64,000 nucleotides of DNA, taken from Meloidogyne chitwoodi. Lineage: Eukaryota; Nematoda; Chromadorea; Rhabditida; Meloidogynidae. The stretch lies in contig JACZZP010000002.1 in the NCBI GenBank assembly GCA_015183035.1, positions 1,178,001 to 1,242,000 of the forward strand. Reading direction: 5' to 3'. Under the pieces are notes generated by a model. The model had not been told where the DNA came from, made no database searches, and saw only the letters and a program-made list of their open reading frames with translations. Within the stretch, counting starts at the first letter, position 1. Each line of letters opens with the position of its first letter. Shown in pieces: positions 16,112-33,125 of this stretch. Made by a program: the position numbers and the translations under genes.

Positions 16112-17074
16112 TGAGATGAGTTAAAAAAACAAAAAAATATTCTTCCTTTTTTAAAATTATTTTTCCTCCTAAAATATATATATTACAATGTAGTATGTAA
16201 ATATTTTTAATTTTTTATTGCCCAACAAAAATGATATTAAACATTTAAAAACATTTTGAATTGAGGCATTTTTGAAAGTAAAATATTTTAGTATTAATTA
16301 ATTAATATTTTTAATAAATTATGCCACAATTCAATAAAAGATTTTTTCCACTTTTTAATTATTCAGGAATAGACAAGATCAGAAAATTTTAAATATTTTT
16401 AGTTTTTAAAAGAAATAATTATCTTATATGTTTATTCCTCCTCCATTATTATATTAACTTTAAAAAAACAAAAATATTACAAAAATCCCCAGACAATTTA
16501 TTATTAACGTGTCATTATCTCAAATGTGCGTGTAAAGCATTTTCTCTATTTTATAATTAATTTTTATTATTCAATTTTATAAAAATATTACTCTAACTCT
16601 CCCCTCTTTAACACAAAAACAAAACAATTTATTATTTCAAACTTTGGAAGATTTGTCGATAAACTTTGAATATTGTGAATTTTTATTATTTTTAAGATAT
16701 AATATAAGTTTATAATTATTTATAAATTAATTTATTTATTTTGCTATTTGTTCCAAAATTATTAATCATTAATATATAAATAGTAGAATTGTGCTGGATT
16801 ATTAGAGACCCTTTGAATTTTACGAAGCGATACTTGAACTCAACCTGAGGAATAACCCTATGTCTTTGTAATATTTAGTAATTATATTTTTAGTGATTAC
16901 TAAATAAATAATATATATATTTATTCATAAATAAAAAATAAAATAAATATAACAGTTGTTTATTTACGTGAATAAACCAAACAAAAAACTGCTTATTGAC
17001 TCATACAATTCTGCATTTGATTTGATATTTTTGTTTATTCCTCTTTGTTTCCATAGAGAATAAAAATAATTAAA
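16112..17074. other. Intergenic stretch, nothing firm
   Basis: About 960 nt between two plus-strand genes. Around 16790-16870 the composition is more balanced (GAGACCCTTTGAATTTTACG and following), unlike the flanks, but no tRNA, spliced-leader RNA or protein signature fits. The rest is A/T-rich. Confidence 0.4.
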
Positions 17075-17475
17075 ATGGAGTTAAATACTTGCTATCGATT
17101 AACTAGATCACAATCCTTGTGTGGTATACGTTCAATTTCTGCCGGAAATTATCCAGTTGTTCCGGTTAATTATTATAATATTTTTATAAATATTATTTTA
17201 AATTAAAAAAGAGGACTTATTCAATCACTGACTTTGCTGACTACAGACGAGAAGTTTTAGCCCATCCAATTAAATGGCCTCGAATACCAATTATTCGTCC
17301 ACGTATTTCTACTTATATTTACAGACCTCATTGGACATATCGTTCTCATTGGCCAAATAGCCAAATACACTTTCAATGTCCACCTGGTCCATATGAATAT
17401 AGAAAAGATCCATTTCATTGGGCTTATCCTTATCATCCGACATGGACAAAATATAGAACAAACTGGTTGATTTAA
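17075..17475 (+). CDS. Small Trp/Tyr/His/Pro-rich protein, unknown function (copy 1)
   Basis: Two exons, 17075-17164 and 17212-17475, give 117 residues. The start has RLTRSQSLCGIRSIS. The second half is crowded with aromatic residues, prolines and arginines, for example YIYRPHWTYRSHWPNS and FHWAYPYHPTWTKYRTNW. There is no signal peptide or membrane segment. A second protein of the same style is encoded at 33988-34577; both carry an RSQS motif near the start and a Y/W-R-S-Y/H-W-P block in the middle. I do not recognise the family. The composition resembles structural or scaffold microproteins. The two-exon model is supported by a clean stop and phase 0 splice sites. Confidence 0.7.
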
Positions 17476-17955
17476 TAAAAAAAATTCATTCAAAATTTAA
17501 AAAAACAAATTTAGGTACCAATTTGACAATAGTCTCAATTACCAAATTTCTGGTGCGTGGAATCACCAAAATCTACTCAATAAGGTCATATGATATTTTT
17601 TAAAACAACAACAACAAAGAAATAAATATTTAAATATAAATAGGAAATAAATTCTGTTTTTGTCTTTTTAAATTAGATAAAAGGATTTTTTACTCAAAAG
17701 ATCATTTTAAAAAGAAACTTGAACAAAATCTTAAAAAAATAAACTAATAGAAATATTTATATATTAGGAATACAATAAATATATTATACATTGTTATGGG
17801 AATGATAATCAACAGGCAGATATGTACAATATACGATAGTTTAGGGTTAGGAAAAAAACAATGGGAATTATCGGATCGTCCTATACTTTCATCCGCGCTT
17901 CAATTTTGTTATTGCCTGCTCCTTCTTGAGTCATCTCGCGCTCTCTTCCGGTGCT

Positions 17956-18357
17956 TCACTCCTTCTTCTCCTCACCAGCCTTGGCCTCGACGTTGAAGAC
18001 CACTTCTCCAGACTGTGCTTGAGCAAGGAATGGGGCCTTCGGGTCATTCTCCTCGTTCGGCACTTCTGCCCATTGGACAACGAATCGGTCTGGGCCAGGA
18101 GATCCTCCAGCGAGACGGTGCACATCGATCATCTTCTTGCCATTGGCGTCGACGAAGCCGTACACAGAGCTGACACGATAGGAGGTATTGTTGCTGCATT
18201 TGATCTTAAATAATAAATAAAATAATTATTAAACTGATTAAATTAAGACTACCTTGAATGCGTGACGCTTATCCGTAGAGTTGACGATTGTATGTTTGTT
18301 GAGTCCTCCTTTGACAGCATCGAAGGTGCTCGAAGGTGGATCGATGTTGAGGGCCAT
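17956..18357 (-). CDS. Small sperm-specific MSP-domain protein (SSP/MSD family), left copy
   Basis: Exons 18357-18253 and 18204-17956 encode 117 residues. Family landmarks of the short MSP-domain proteins of nematode sperm (C. elegans SSP-9/SSP-16, MSD-1 type) are present: NIDPPSSTFDAVKGG at the N-terminus, HAFKIKCSNN, YRVSSVYGFVDANGK, and PDRFVVQWAEVP followed by DPKAPF. The protein is an immunoglobulin-like seven-strand fold. It is shorter than classical MSP, whose sequence (e.g. GVDPPCGVLDP) does not match. Such genes are expressed in spermatogenesis. Codon use favours C/G in third position (GTC, CTC, AAG, ATC), unlike neighbours, which suggests strong expression. The product is identical to that of the gene at 18557-18958. 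Confidence 0.93.
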
Positions 18358-18556
18358 TTTTGAAGCGTAGAAGTTGATGATAGCTTGTGATTTGTTAGAT
18401 GATGGATTCCCTTCTTATTTGATGACACGCTTTTATAGGGAAAATTATCATTACATATTGGTTTCTTAGTATATAAATTAGGCATTTTTGACTGTTAACA
18501 AATCAATCAAAAGCTATATCATCAACGTTCCTGCAGACAACTTCTACGCTTCAAAA
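18358..18556. promoter_or_regulatory. Divergent promoter between the two SSP genes
   Basis: The 199-bp gap between the two ATGs must hold both promoters. The minus-strand gene has TATAAAA (18437-18431, complement), about 74 nt upstream of its ATG. The plus-strand gene has TATATAAA (18470-18477), 80 nt upstream of its ATG. A GATA-type TGATAA lies between them on the minus strand (complement of 18445-18450); GATA factors such as ELT-1 act on sperm-gene promoters in C. elegans. The two core promoters are not copies of each other. Confidence 0.6.
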
Positions 18557-18958
18557 ATGGCCCTCAACATCGATCCACCTTCGAGCACCTTCGATGCTGT
18601 CAAAGGAGGACTCAACAAACATACAATCGTCAACTCTACGGATAAGCGTCACGCATTCAAGGTAGTCTTAATTTAATCAGTTTAATAATTATTTTATTTA
18701 TTATTTAAGATCAAATGCAGCAACAATACCTCCTATCGTGTCAGCTCTGTGTACGGCTTCGTCGACGCCAATGGCAAGAAGATGATCGATGTGCACCGTC
18801 TCGCTGGAGGATCTCCTGGCCCAGACCGATTCGTTGTCCAATGGGCAGAAGTGCCGAACGAGGAGAATGACCCGAAGGCCCCATTCCTTGCTCAAGCACA
18901 GTCTGGAGAAGTGGTCTTCAACGTCGAGGCCAAGGCTGGTGAGGAGAAGAAGGAGTGA
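18557..18958 (+). CDS. Small sperm-specific MSP-domain protein (SSP/MSD family), right copy
   Basis: Exons 18557-18661 and 18710-18958; 117 residues, identical in DNA and protein to the minus-strand copy, including the 48-nt intron. The 5' untranslated part differs: a 15-bp insertion lies 20 nt upstream of the ATG in this copy. The two genes point away from each other. Since even the intron is identical, either the duplication is very recent or gene conversion keeps the arms the same. The role is inferred from the family: a sperm cytoplasmic or fibrous-body protein of the MSP fold. Confidence 0.93.
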
Positions 18959-19189
18959 AGCACCGGAAGAGAGCGCGAGATGACTCAAGAAGGAGCAGGC
19001 AATAACAAAATTGAAGCGCGGATGAAAGTATAGGACGATCCGATAATTCCCATTGTTTTTTTCCTAACCCTAAACTATCGTATATTGTACATATCTGCCT
19101 GTTGATTATCATTCCCATAACAATGTATAATATATTTATTGTATTCCTAATATATAAATATTTCTATTAGTTTATTTTTTTAAGATTTT

Positions 19190-20833
19190 TAGCTTTTTTG
19201 TTTGTCCTATGTTGTGTTAAGTTATGTATTTTTACTTTAAAAAGTGAGAAATTTGCATAATTTATTTAAAGTGTTGATGTAAATTTATTACTTTTTTACA
19301 TGCACTTTTATTTTGTTAAAAAATAAATAATAAATTAACAGTGACTGGTTAACGTTAGTTCTTCTGCTTGTGGCCTTGGTTGTGTCTTCATGTTTAATGA
19401 CAAATCAATTCCTTTTCTCCTTTATACTTCAACATTGTGCCGTTCAAAAACAATTCCTTCATCCAACGTACATATTATTCCTTTTAAAGTCAGTTAATGC
19501 TGAAAAAAGGAAAAGAATGACAAAAATATGTATCTAGCCAGGCAGCAATACACTTAATATTATTATGTACTAAAAGGAAGTAACGATGCCTTGAATAAAA
19601 GAATATCTACTATATGTTATTCTATTAGGTTTTTCGCTCAGCCCATCTCAAAATTCATTAGTATTACAGAATGCCGGTAGTGACATAAAAGCTAATAGAT
19701 TGGGACTTGGCATACAAATAATGGAAATATTTTTTTCTTTTCTCAAAAGAAACTTCCCTTTTTCATCTTCTATGCCGTTTAAGTCAACGCATAAGTTTTC
19801 TTTTGTTAAAAATGAATATAAATGAATTAGAAGCCTGTGAATTATCTTTGTCGTTTTTTACCCTTCTCAACTCTGGAATAGGTACATAAATATATATTTT
19901 AATATTTTAACAAAATCTAAATTTTTTGAAGGTTTTTATTTTATTTAATTAAAATAAAAATTATTTAATAATTAATAAAATTAAAAATTAATATTTTAAA
20001 AATATATTTATGTACACACTATTTAATTTCTCTCAACTCAAAACAGCTGTTATTATTATATTTGTAAATATATTTACTTTTTAAATCAATTGAAGTGACA
20101 AAATATTAAAAAAAACTTAGATTATGTAGCTTAAAAATAAAAAACATTAAAATAATTTTTAATTTATATTCAAATTTTTCTACCTTAACTAAATAATTTA
20201 ATTTTAATTTTTTCTATCATTTTTAACATGAACGAAAAATTTGCTAAATCTATATTTTTATATCTACATATTTATTATTAAATTAATACATATTATATTT
20301 ATATGTATATTAATGAATTCCTTGGTAAATATTATTTATAGGGTGTAAGTGCATGAGTAGATATAATTTCCGCACGTATCGCTTCTTCTCCGACGTATTT
20401 TAAACTCTAACGACGGCAAAATTTTCATCCAGTCCCATTCTCTTATATTCTCAATACTCTTTCTTTTCAATCTCTTCACACCAGAATCGTAAAAAAATTT
20501 AAGTGTACCCCCAAGCTGCCATCATAAGAAGAAAAATGCATGCTGGCCTGCTGCTAACAAAAACCTCGACAGTTTTTTTTATTTTTTTACTGACTGACTG
20601 TTCTGTTATATATCAGTTCTTTTTCTTCATTTTCACAACCTTTTCATTTGTTATTAATGAAAAATTCTGTTTTTGGCCAACAATATTTATTATTTATTGA
20701 TTTCTTAAACCTTTAGTAGACAGAGGAAGCAAACGAAAAGAATGATTTTTTTATTTAAAAAATATTGTTTTTTTTTAATTTAATTTTTAGAATAAAATTT
20801 AAAAAAAATGTATAGTATTGAATTATCTAAAAA
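19190..20833. other. Upstream region of CaMKII, no gene seen
   Basis: About 1.6 kb between the SSP palindrome and the first coding exon of CaMKII. Parts of it (19340-19870 and 20340-20710) are less AT-rich than typical intergenic DNA here. The segment 20340-20490 is CT-rich near its end and may be 5' untranslated or promoter DNA of CaMKII. A short plus frame at 20503-20700 lacks splice logic and homology. Confidence 0.4.
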
Positions 20834-26800
<5,967 letters not shown>

Positions 26801-27298
26801 AAAATATTAATTTTATAAAAATAAAAATATAATTCCTTTTTCGCTAGAATTTTTTTTAAATTACCAAAAATGTATTATTTTTGTGAAAATATTTAGTTTT
26901 TTTTTCTTTCGCCATTTTTTAAAATAATTTTAAAAAAGTAATTTTTTTAATTATTTTTAATAATAATTATTATTTTTATAAAAAATAAATTACTTTTTTA
27001 AAATTATATATTTCTTTTACTAATTTTAATTTGATGCCCTCAATTTTTTAATTATTTTTTATCTGGTCATCATTGTCTCTTTCTCTCTCTCTCTGGTGAT
27101 TTTTTCTTAAATTTAAAATTAAAAATATTTAAAAATGTGCTTATTTTATTATTTTTATATTTTATTTAAAAAGAAAAAAATATTTACTTTTTATTGAAAA
27201 AAAGATTTTTTTATTATTTTATGAAGAATTAAATTAAAATATTTTATAATTAATTATAAATAAAATAATATTAAAAATATATTTATTTATTTATTAAA
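26801..27298. other. Intergenic, convergent gene ends
   Basis: About 500 nt of A/T-rich sequence between the CaMKII stop and the stop of the convergent minus-strand gene. It contains a short CTCTCT tract near 27080-27095 and nothing else recognisable. Confidence 0.4.
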
Positions 27299-30041
27299 TT
27301 AAACATATTTAGCAAAAAAAGACATTTCATCAACAAAACATTCACAAGAAACCCTAACATTTAAATTAAATTTTTCCCAAACTTGACAAATTCTAAAAAT
27401 ATAAATAATTAATTATTTAATTATTAAATAACTAACGTTGTCCCAACATTTCTTAAAACAACAAAATTCATATATTTTTGTTTACATTTTCCATGTGCTT
27501 TTAAAAAATAAATTAATTAATTAAAATTAAAAAAAACAAACAAACGATATTTATAAAAATAAAGACAAGCTTTATCTTCATTACAAACAACTTCATTAAT
27601 AAATGGAGGAAAAAAATCATTTGGTAATTTTCTAATAGCTTGACAAGCACTGCATAAACGTAAATAACCATCCTTTTAATTTTAATATTTTTATATTTTT
27701 TTAAATTATTTTTACTTCAGAATATCCTCTTTTATCACAACCAAAAGGGACAATATGTACATCACCAATTGATGATTTTATTAATTCTTTTTTATTATTA
27801 TTTCTTTTTTTTCTTTTAATTAAATTATTATTATTAGAAGAATTAAAAAGATTTTGTGCAAATATTGAATTTCTTTTTTGTCTTGTCATTAAATCATTAT
27901 CCTTTTTTAAAATAAATTATTTATTTATTTTAATTAATTTATTAATTAATTAAATTAATTAATTTATTTATGTATTAATTTATTAATTATTTAATTAATT
28001 AATTAATTAATTAATTAATTTATTTATTTATTTATTACCAAATAACCTTTATGCATTGTTGGTGATATTATTGAATGATTTGGATTTGTTCTTAAAAAAT
28101 TAAAATATTTTTAAAAAAATTAAAATTATTTATTTTTTACAAATTATTTAATTTTGATAAAGCTTCTGGAGTACGAACATTCTAAATTAATTTAATTAAT
28201 TTATTTTAAAAATATACTTACACAATTTAATTTTAATTCTTTTAATAAATTTTCCAAAGCTTCAATATTTCTTTTAATTGCTTGTTCTTCAGATGATTTT
28301 GTTTTTTTAATTTGTTTTTCATATTGGTCAATAATTGAACGATCTAGAAAATGAAAAACACCATTAACATCCCAAGCCATTAATTCTGGATTATATGTCC
28401 CTTTCCTTTTAAGTTCATCAATTAATTCTAATTGACTTAAATGTTTACATTGATCAATTATTGTTAAATTATTTAAATTATTTAAATTATTTTTCTTTAA
28501 AAAAATAAATAAATTAATTAATTATAATTAAATTTAATAAAAATATTACAATTAAAGAATTTTGTAAAATTATTTTTGGTATAAATAATTTATTAGATTG
28601 TATAATATATTTTAATTGTTTTTGAGGAAATAAATTATTATTTTTATTATTTTCTTCATTTTTTAAATAATTTTTTATTGAAATATTTTCTAAAAATAAT
28701 TAATATTATTATTATTTTTATTTAAAAATATACCAAAATTATTATTATTATTTAAATTATTATTATTAATATTTAATTCTTCTTCTTCTTTTTTATTATT
28801 TTTATTATTAGATATTGTTGGTGAATGTAAAGTTGAATAAATATTTTTATTTTTAGAAGAAGAAGAAAATAATAAATTTAAAGAATTAATTCTATTTAAT
28901 AAAAATTTAGATTTCCAATTTGGTAAAGAAGAAGATATTATTGTATTACTTAAAATAATTAATTAATTAATTAAAATTAAATAAAAAAAACCTTTTAAAT
29001 TTTGATTTATTATCTTCTATTTTATTTATTAAATTATTTATTGTTGTTATTATTTTTTGAAGATTTTTTTTATATTTTTGAAGATTAGTAACTAAATATT
29101 ATTTAATTTAAATTTTTAATTTATTAATTTTTTAACCATTATTTAAATTATTTTCATTAATTTTTTTATCAATTTTATTAATAATTAAATTTAATTCTTC
29201 TTCTTCTTTTTCTTCTTCTTTTATTATTATATTATTTGTGTTATTATTTATTAATTCTAAAAATATTAATTAATTATTTTTAAAAATAAACCTAATAAAG
29301 AAGATTCAGTTATATTAATTAAATTATTATTATTATTAATTGTTGTTAATAAAGTATTATTATTTTTATTATTTATTTCTATTTAAATTATTTAAAATTA
29401 AAATAATATTTATTTATTTATTTATTTACCAGTATTATTAATAATATTTGTTTTATTATTTTCTTCTATTAAATTAATATTTATTGATGAACTTTCTAAA
29501 AATAATAAATTTATTATTATTTATTTAATTAATTACCATTATTATTTTTTAAATTTTTTGTAGAATTATTTTCTTTTATTTCAATTTCATTATTTTCTTC
29601 ATCAATAATATTTAATAATTGTAATAAAACATCAATATTATTTTCTATATTATTTTCTGAATTTAAATCTGTACTAAATTGAATATCCAAATTATTATTT
29701 TCTAAAAATATATTTTTAATATAAAATAATAATTACCTAAAATATTATTATTATTATTTTCTTCTTCTTCTTCATTAAATAAATTTAAAAATTCATTAGT
29801 TAATTTTTCTTCTTCATTTGATAAATTAAATATTTTCTAATTAAATTATAATTATTAATTTTTTAAAAAAACTTACTTTTTTTAATTTATTAGATAATAT
29901 ATTTTTTTCTAAAATTGAAAGTGAAGCTGAAGAAAGTCCATTTAAAAAAATTAAAAAATAAAATAAAATATTTGATAAAATAAATATTTGTTTTTGTTTC
30001 AAATAAATTAATTTTTTTATTTTTATTAATTCATTTTTCAT
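27299..30041 (-). CDS. Secreted proprotein with C-terminal cysteine-rich (IL-17/Trunk-like) domain
   Basis: Sixteen exons in phase: 30041-29877, 29836-29737, 29701-29537, 29495-29430, 29378-29292, 29256-29137, 29091-28992, 28948-28734, 28689-28550, 28494-28222, 28181-28141, 28090-28039, 27901-27716, 27672-27546, 27497-27437, 27392-27299; 663 residues. The N-terminus is a signal peptide (IFILSNILFYFLIFLNGLSS). A long Asn/Glu/Lys low-complexity region follows, then a helical block (exon 28494-28222). A basic cluster (IKRKKRNNNKK) could be a furin-type site. The last about 120 residues are conserved-looking and Cys-rich: LRLCSACQAIRKLPNDFFPP, INEVVCNEDKACLY, HGKCKQKYMNFVVLRNVG, VRVSCECFVDE. The order C-x2-C, FFPP, C-x5-C, G-x-C, VVLRN, VSCEC resembles IL-17 and Trunk/PTTH cystine-knot cytokines. 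Exact family unproven; secretion and proteolytic maturation are inferred. Confidence 0.65.
27925..28040. repeat. AATT/ATTT low-complexity tract
   Basis: A run of alternating TTAATTAA and TTTATTTA units fills the intron between two exons of the minus-strand secreted proprotein gene. It is simple sequence with no further structure. Confidence 0.7.
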
Positions 30042-30438
30042 ATTTTTTAAAAATAAATTTAAAATTAATAAAATATTTATTTTGATATAAAAAGAGAAAT
30101 AATATTTTAACAATAATAATCCTGTTAAAAAATAATAATCTTTTATTCCTTCCCTCTTTTTCTTTATTTTAAAATATATCCCGCACATATTTAATTAATT
30201 AATTAATTAATAATTATATTTTGTGTCATATATGTATAACTGGTTTATTTATTATAAATTAAATATTTATTTATTTTCTTGAAAGAGAGAAATAAATAAT
30301 TAAAAATAATTTTATTAATTAATAATTTAATTTAAAAAATTAATTTGATTCACTCTTCTTTTATTTATTTTTATTTTAAAAAATATAAAATAATTTTAAA
30401 TCATTTAAATAATTTCAAAATGATCTTTTCTTTTATTA

Positions 30439-30804
30439 TTATAATCTTCTTTCATTTAAAAATAATAAAAAAGATTTATTTTCATTTATTATTGACCTTT
30501 TGCCCATAGCATTTAAACGTTCTAATGATAAAAGACCTTTTTAAAAATAAATATTTTAATATTAAAATTAAAAAACCATTTATAAATTCAGCACTTCTTC
30601 TTTTATTAATAATTAAAGGAAAAGTATTTTCATTATTTATCTTTAAAAAAAATAAAAATTAAATAATTAATTTATTATTATTTAAATAAATAAATAAATA
30701 AATACATTATTATTTATTGGTTGTTCTTCTTTATTATTTAATAATTGTTTAGTATTAATACAATTAATTAAAAATAATAATAAAATAATAATTAAAATAA
30801 ACAT
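30439..30804 (-). CDS. PDF-type (pigment-dispersing factor) neuropeptide precursor
   Basis: Exons 30804-30706, 30640-30577, 30536-30439 encode 86 residues. The N-terminus is a signal peptide (MFILIIILLLFLINC). Between the dibasic sites KRR and GKR lies SAEFINGLLSLERLNAM, which would be released and C-terminally amidated using the Gly. It aligns with the arthropod PDF pattern NSELINSLLSL and with nematode PDF-1 peptides that begin SNAELINGL. PDF peptides act on a secretin-family receptor and control locomotion, mate searching and rhythms in C. elegans. The precursor is shorter than usual and carries a single PDF copy. The splice joining the two halves (GAATTTATAAATG|GT...AG|GTCTTTTATC) falls inside the peptide, so the match across it supports the gene model. 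I leave the symbol empty because pdf-1 versus pdf-2 orthology is undecided. Confidence 0.82.
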
Positions 30805-31495
30805 TTTATTTAAATTAATAATTATTTTTTAAAAAATATTTTAATAATATTAATCTAAAAAATAAATAAATTATTTTAAATTTAAAAATAATAAATAAAT
30901 ATTTGTTAAGGAAGTATTTAAAATAAATAAATAAATGTTCTTTTATTTATTTAATTAATTTCTTTTTTTTAAATATATAAAAAATATCAAAATGTCAAAT
31001 AAATGATTGAGTGAATGAATATATTTAAATAAATAAAAATGACATTAAAAGTAAAAGGAAAAAAAGAAAAGCCAAAAATTAATTCAATTTTTGGCTTTTC
31101 TTTTTTAAATTTAAAATTAGATTTAAAATAATAGAAGAAGATATATATATAAATATATTTTCTAAAATATATAAAAATAATTTATAAATTTATTTAAATA
31201 TTTTTTGATATTAATTAAAAAAGAAATTTAAAATTTAAAGAAAAAAAGATGATGTTTTTTATTAAAATATTATTTAATTAATTAAAAAGAAAAAATAAAA
31301 TATTAAAAACAAAGTTTATAATATTTTTATTTAATCCTTTAAAATAATAATTTTCTAAATCTTTTAATTTTTTAAGATAAATAATTATTTTCTTTAAATG
31401 TCATTTAAAAAAAAACAAAAATATTTATTTCTTTTAAAATAAATAAATAATAATAAAATTAATAATTAAATTTCTGGGTTATCTTTTTATTTAAA

Positions 31496-32639
31496 TTAAA
31501 ATATATTTGTTTTATTATTAAACATTTCTATAAGACCTAATTTATTTGCAACTTCCATAAAATTATTAGCATTATTTAATTCAGCAACAACTAAAATATA
31601 TAATAATAAATATATTTATTATTTAATTATTAATTAATTTATTTATTTACTATTATCATTTGGTGGCATAATTCCAGGTGGATTTCTACTAATAATTAAA
31701 GAAGTAGAAGTAGAAGATAATAAATTATTATTATTTGTTATTTCTTCTTCTTCTTCTTCTTCTAATTGTGTTGTTGTTTTTATAATATTAATTGTTGTTG
31801 TTGTTGTTGTTGTTATTATTGGTTTTTTAAAAAAAGAAGAAGTAATAATATTTTTTGTTGGTAATATTGAAAATACTCTTTCTCTTAATAATTTTTTAGC
31901 TTTTTCTTCTTCAAATGATAATTCTTTATTATTATTTTTTAATATAAAATTATTTTCATGTCTTTTATTATCTGTTAACTTTAAATTAATTAATTAATTA
32001 ATTAATTAAATTAATATTTAAAAAAAAACATTTATTATTTTTTGTTTACTTTCTCCAATAATTCTTTGAATATTTTGTTTTCTTTTTAATTCAAATAATA
32101 AATTTTCTGTTATATTAAATATTTTTTTCTTTTTTTCTTTTTGTTTTTTAGCTAATAATAATGATTGAAATAAAAGTTTTGAAGAAGGAGAAGAAGAAAA
32201 AACTTTTAAAAAAATTAAAAAATAAAATTAATTAATTATTGTCAAACCTTTTGAATTTTTTAATATTTTATTATTATTATTTAATAATGTTTTCTATAAA
32301 AATAAAATTAATAAAATTAAAAATAATATTTTTACCTTAAATTTATTTTGAGATATTAATTGATTATTTTTAGATTGATTTAATTTTAAATTTTTAATTC
32401 TTGGTAATATATTTCTTAAATATTAATTTAAATTAAATTAATAATTAAATTATTTTTACCTTAATTGTTGATTAGAAATTTGTTTTTTCTTTAAAAAAAT
32501 ATTAATTAAATTAAATTTAAAATAAAATTACCAAAATTAAATTATTTAATTGTTTTGTAGATATTCTTTGTTGTTTTTGTTGTTCAATAAATTCAAAAAG
32601 AAATAAAAAAATAATTAATTTCCAATATATTATTAACAT
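31496..32639 (-). CDS. Secreted low-complexity protein, unknown
   Basis: Exons 32639-32532, 32488-32460, 32414-32336, 32293-32248, 32202-32030, 31978-31651, 31590-31496 join in phase to 285 residues. The start MLIIYWKLIIFLFLFEFIEQ is a signal peptide. The rest is Lys/Asn-rich, with short helical parts (KIFNITENLLFELKRKQN and SFEEEKAKKLLRERVFS), a seven-threonine run, a seven-glutamate run and a more ordinary C-terminus (ELNNANNFMEVANKLGLIEM). There are several dibasic sites but no repeated peptide, so a neuropeptide role cannot be claimed. No cysteine pattern. It lies between the PDF-like gene and the thioesterase on the same strand. Family unknown. Confidence 0.6.
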
Positions 32640-33125
32640 TTAATTAATTAATTATAAATAAATAAATAATTTTATTTTCAAATAAATCTTTTTTTCTCTC
32701 TCTAGTAAATAATTTAAAATAAATAAATATATAAGTATGTTCATTCTTTATTTTTTTAATAGCCTTAAGGCTATTTTTTGTTAAAAAAATAATAAAATAT
32801 TATTTTTAATTTTTATAATTCCAAATTTATTAAATATAAAAAAAGAGTAAAGTAATAAGGACATAATAAAACAATAAAAATATATATTTATTTATTTATT
32901 AGATGGAACAAATAAAAATAATTAATTATTATTTTATATATTTTGATTAAAATAATAAAAATAACAAAAAGGCCAATAATTAACCTTGAAGGGAATAACA
33001 AAAAGTAAAAGCACAACACAAATATACATTAACTGGTTTTTGGAAAAGAAAAGTTTTTTTTTAATTTAATATTATAAAAGTTGTTGGAACACGTAAATAT
33101 TTAGAAAAAATAAATAAATAATATT

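Larger units (their letters stand above)
17725..19189. repeat. Palindrome with 652-bp identical arms carrying two SSP sperm genes
   Basis: Every position x in the left arm (17725-18376) pairs with 36914 minus x in the right arm (18538-19189). I checked coding exons, the intron and the 3' flanks and saw no difference, so the arms appear identical. They diverge into a 161-bp asymmetric centre (18377-18537). Partial homology continues on the inner side (AACAAATCA and AGCTAT blocks), interrupted by a 15-bp insertion (GTTCCTGCAGACAAC) in the right copy. The arms are much richer in G/C than the surroundings because of the coding exons. Confidence 0.95.

Noticed and set aside
16790..16870. Possible small RNA gene (more balanced composition)
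   Set aside because: No tRNA arms, no spliced-leader sequence and no U-snRNA motif could be found.
17796..18213. Open frames antisense to the SSP exon (66 and 95 codons), mirrored at 18701-19118
   Set aside because: Identical shadows in both palindrome arms caused by GC-rich coding on the other strand; codon logic belongs to the SSP frame.
17956..18958. Classical major sperm protein (MSP) genes
   Set aside because: The fold is the same but the sequence matches the shorter SSP/MSD group, not the 127-residue MSP.
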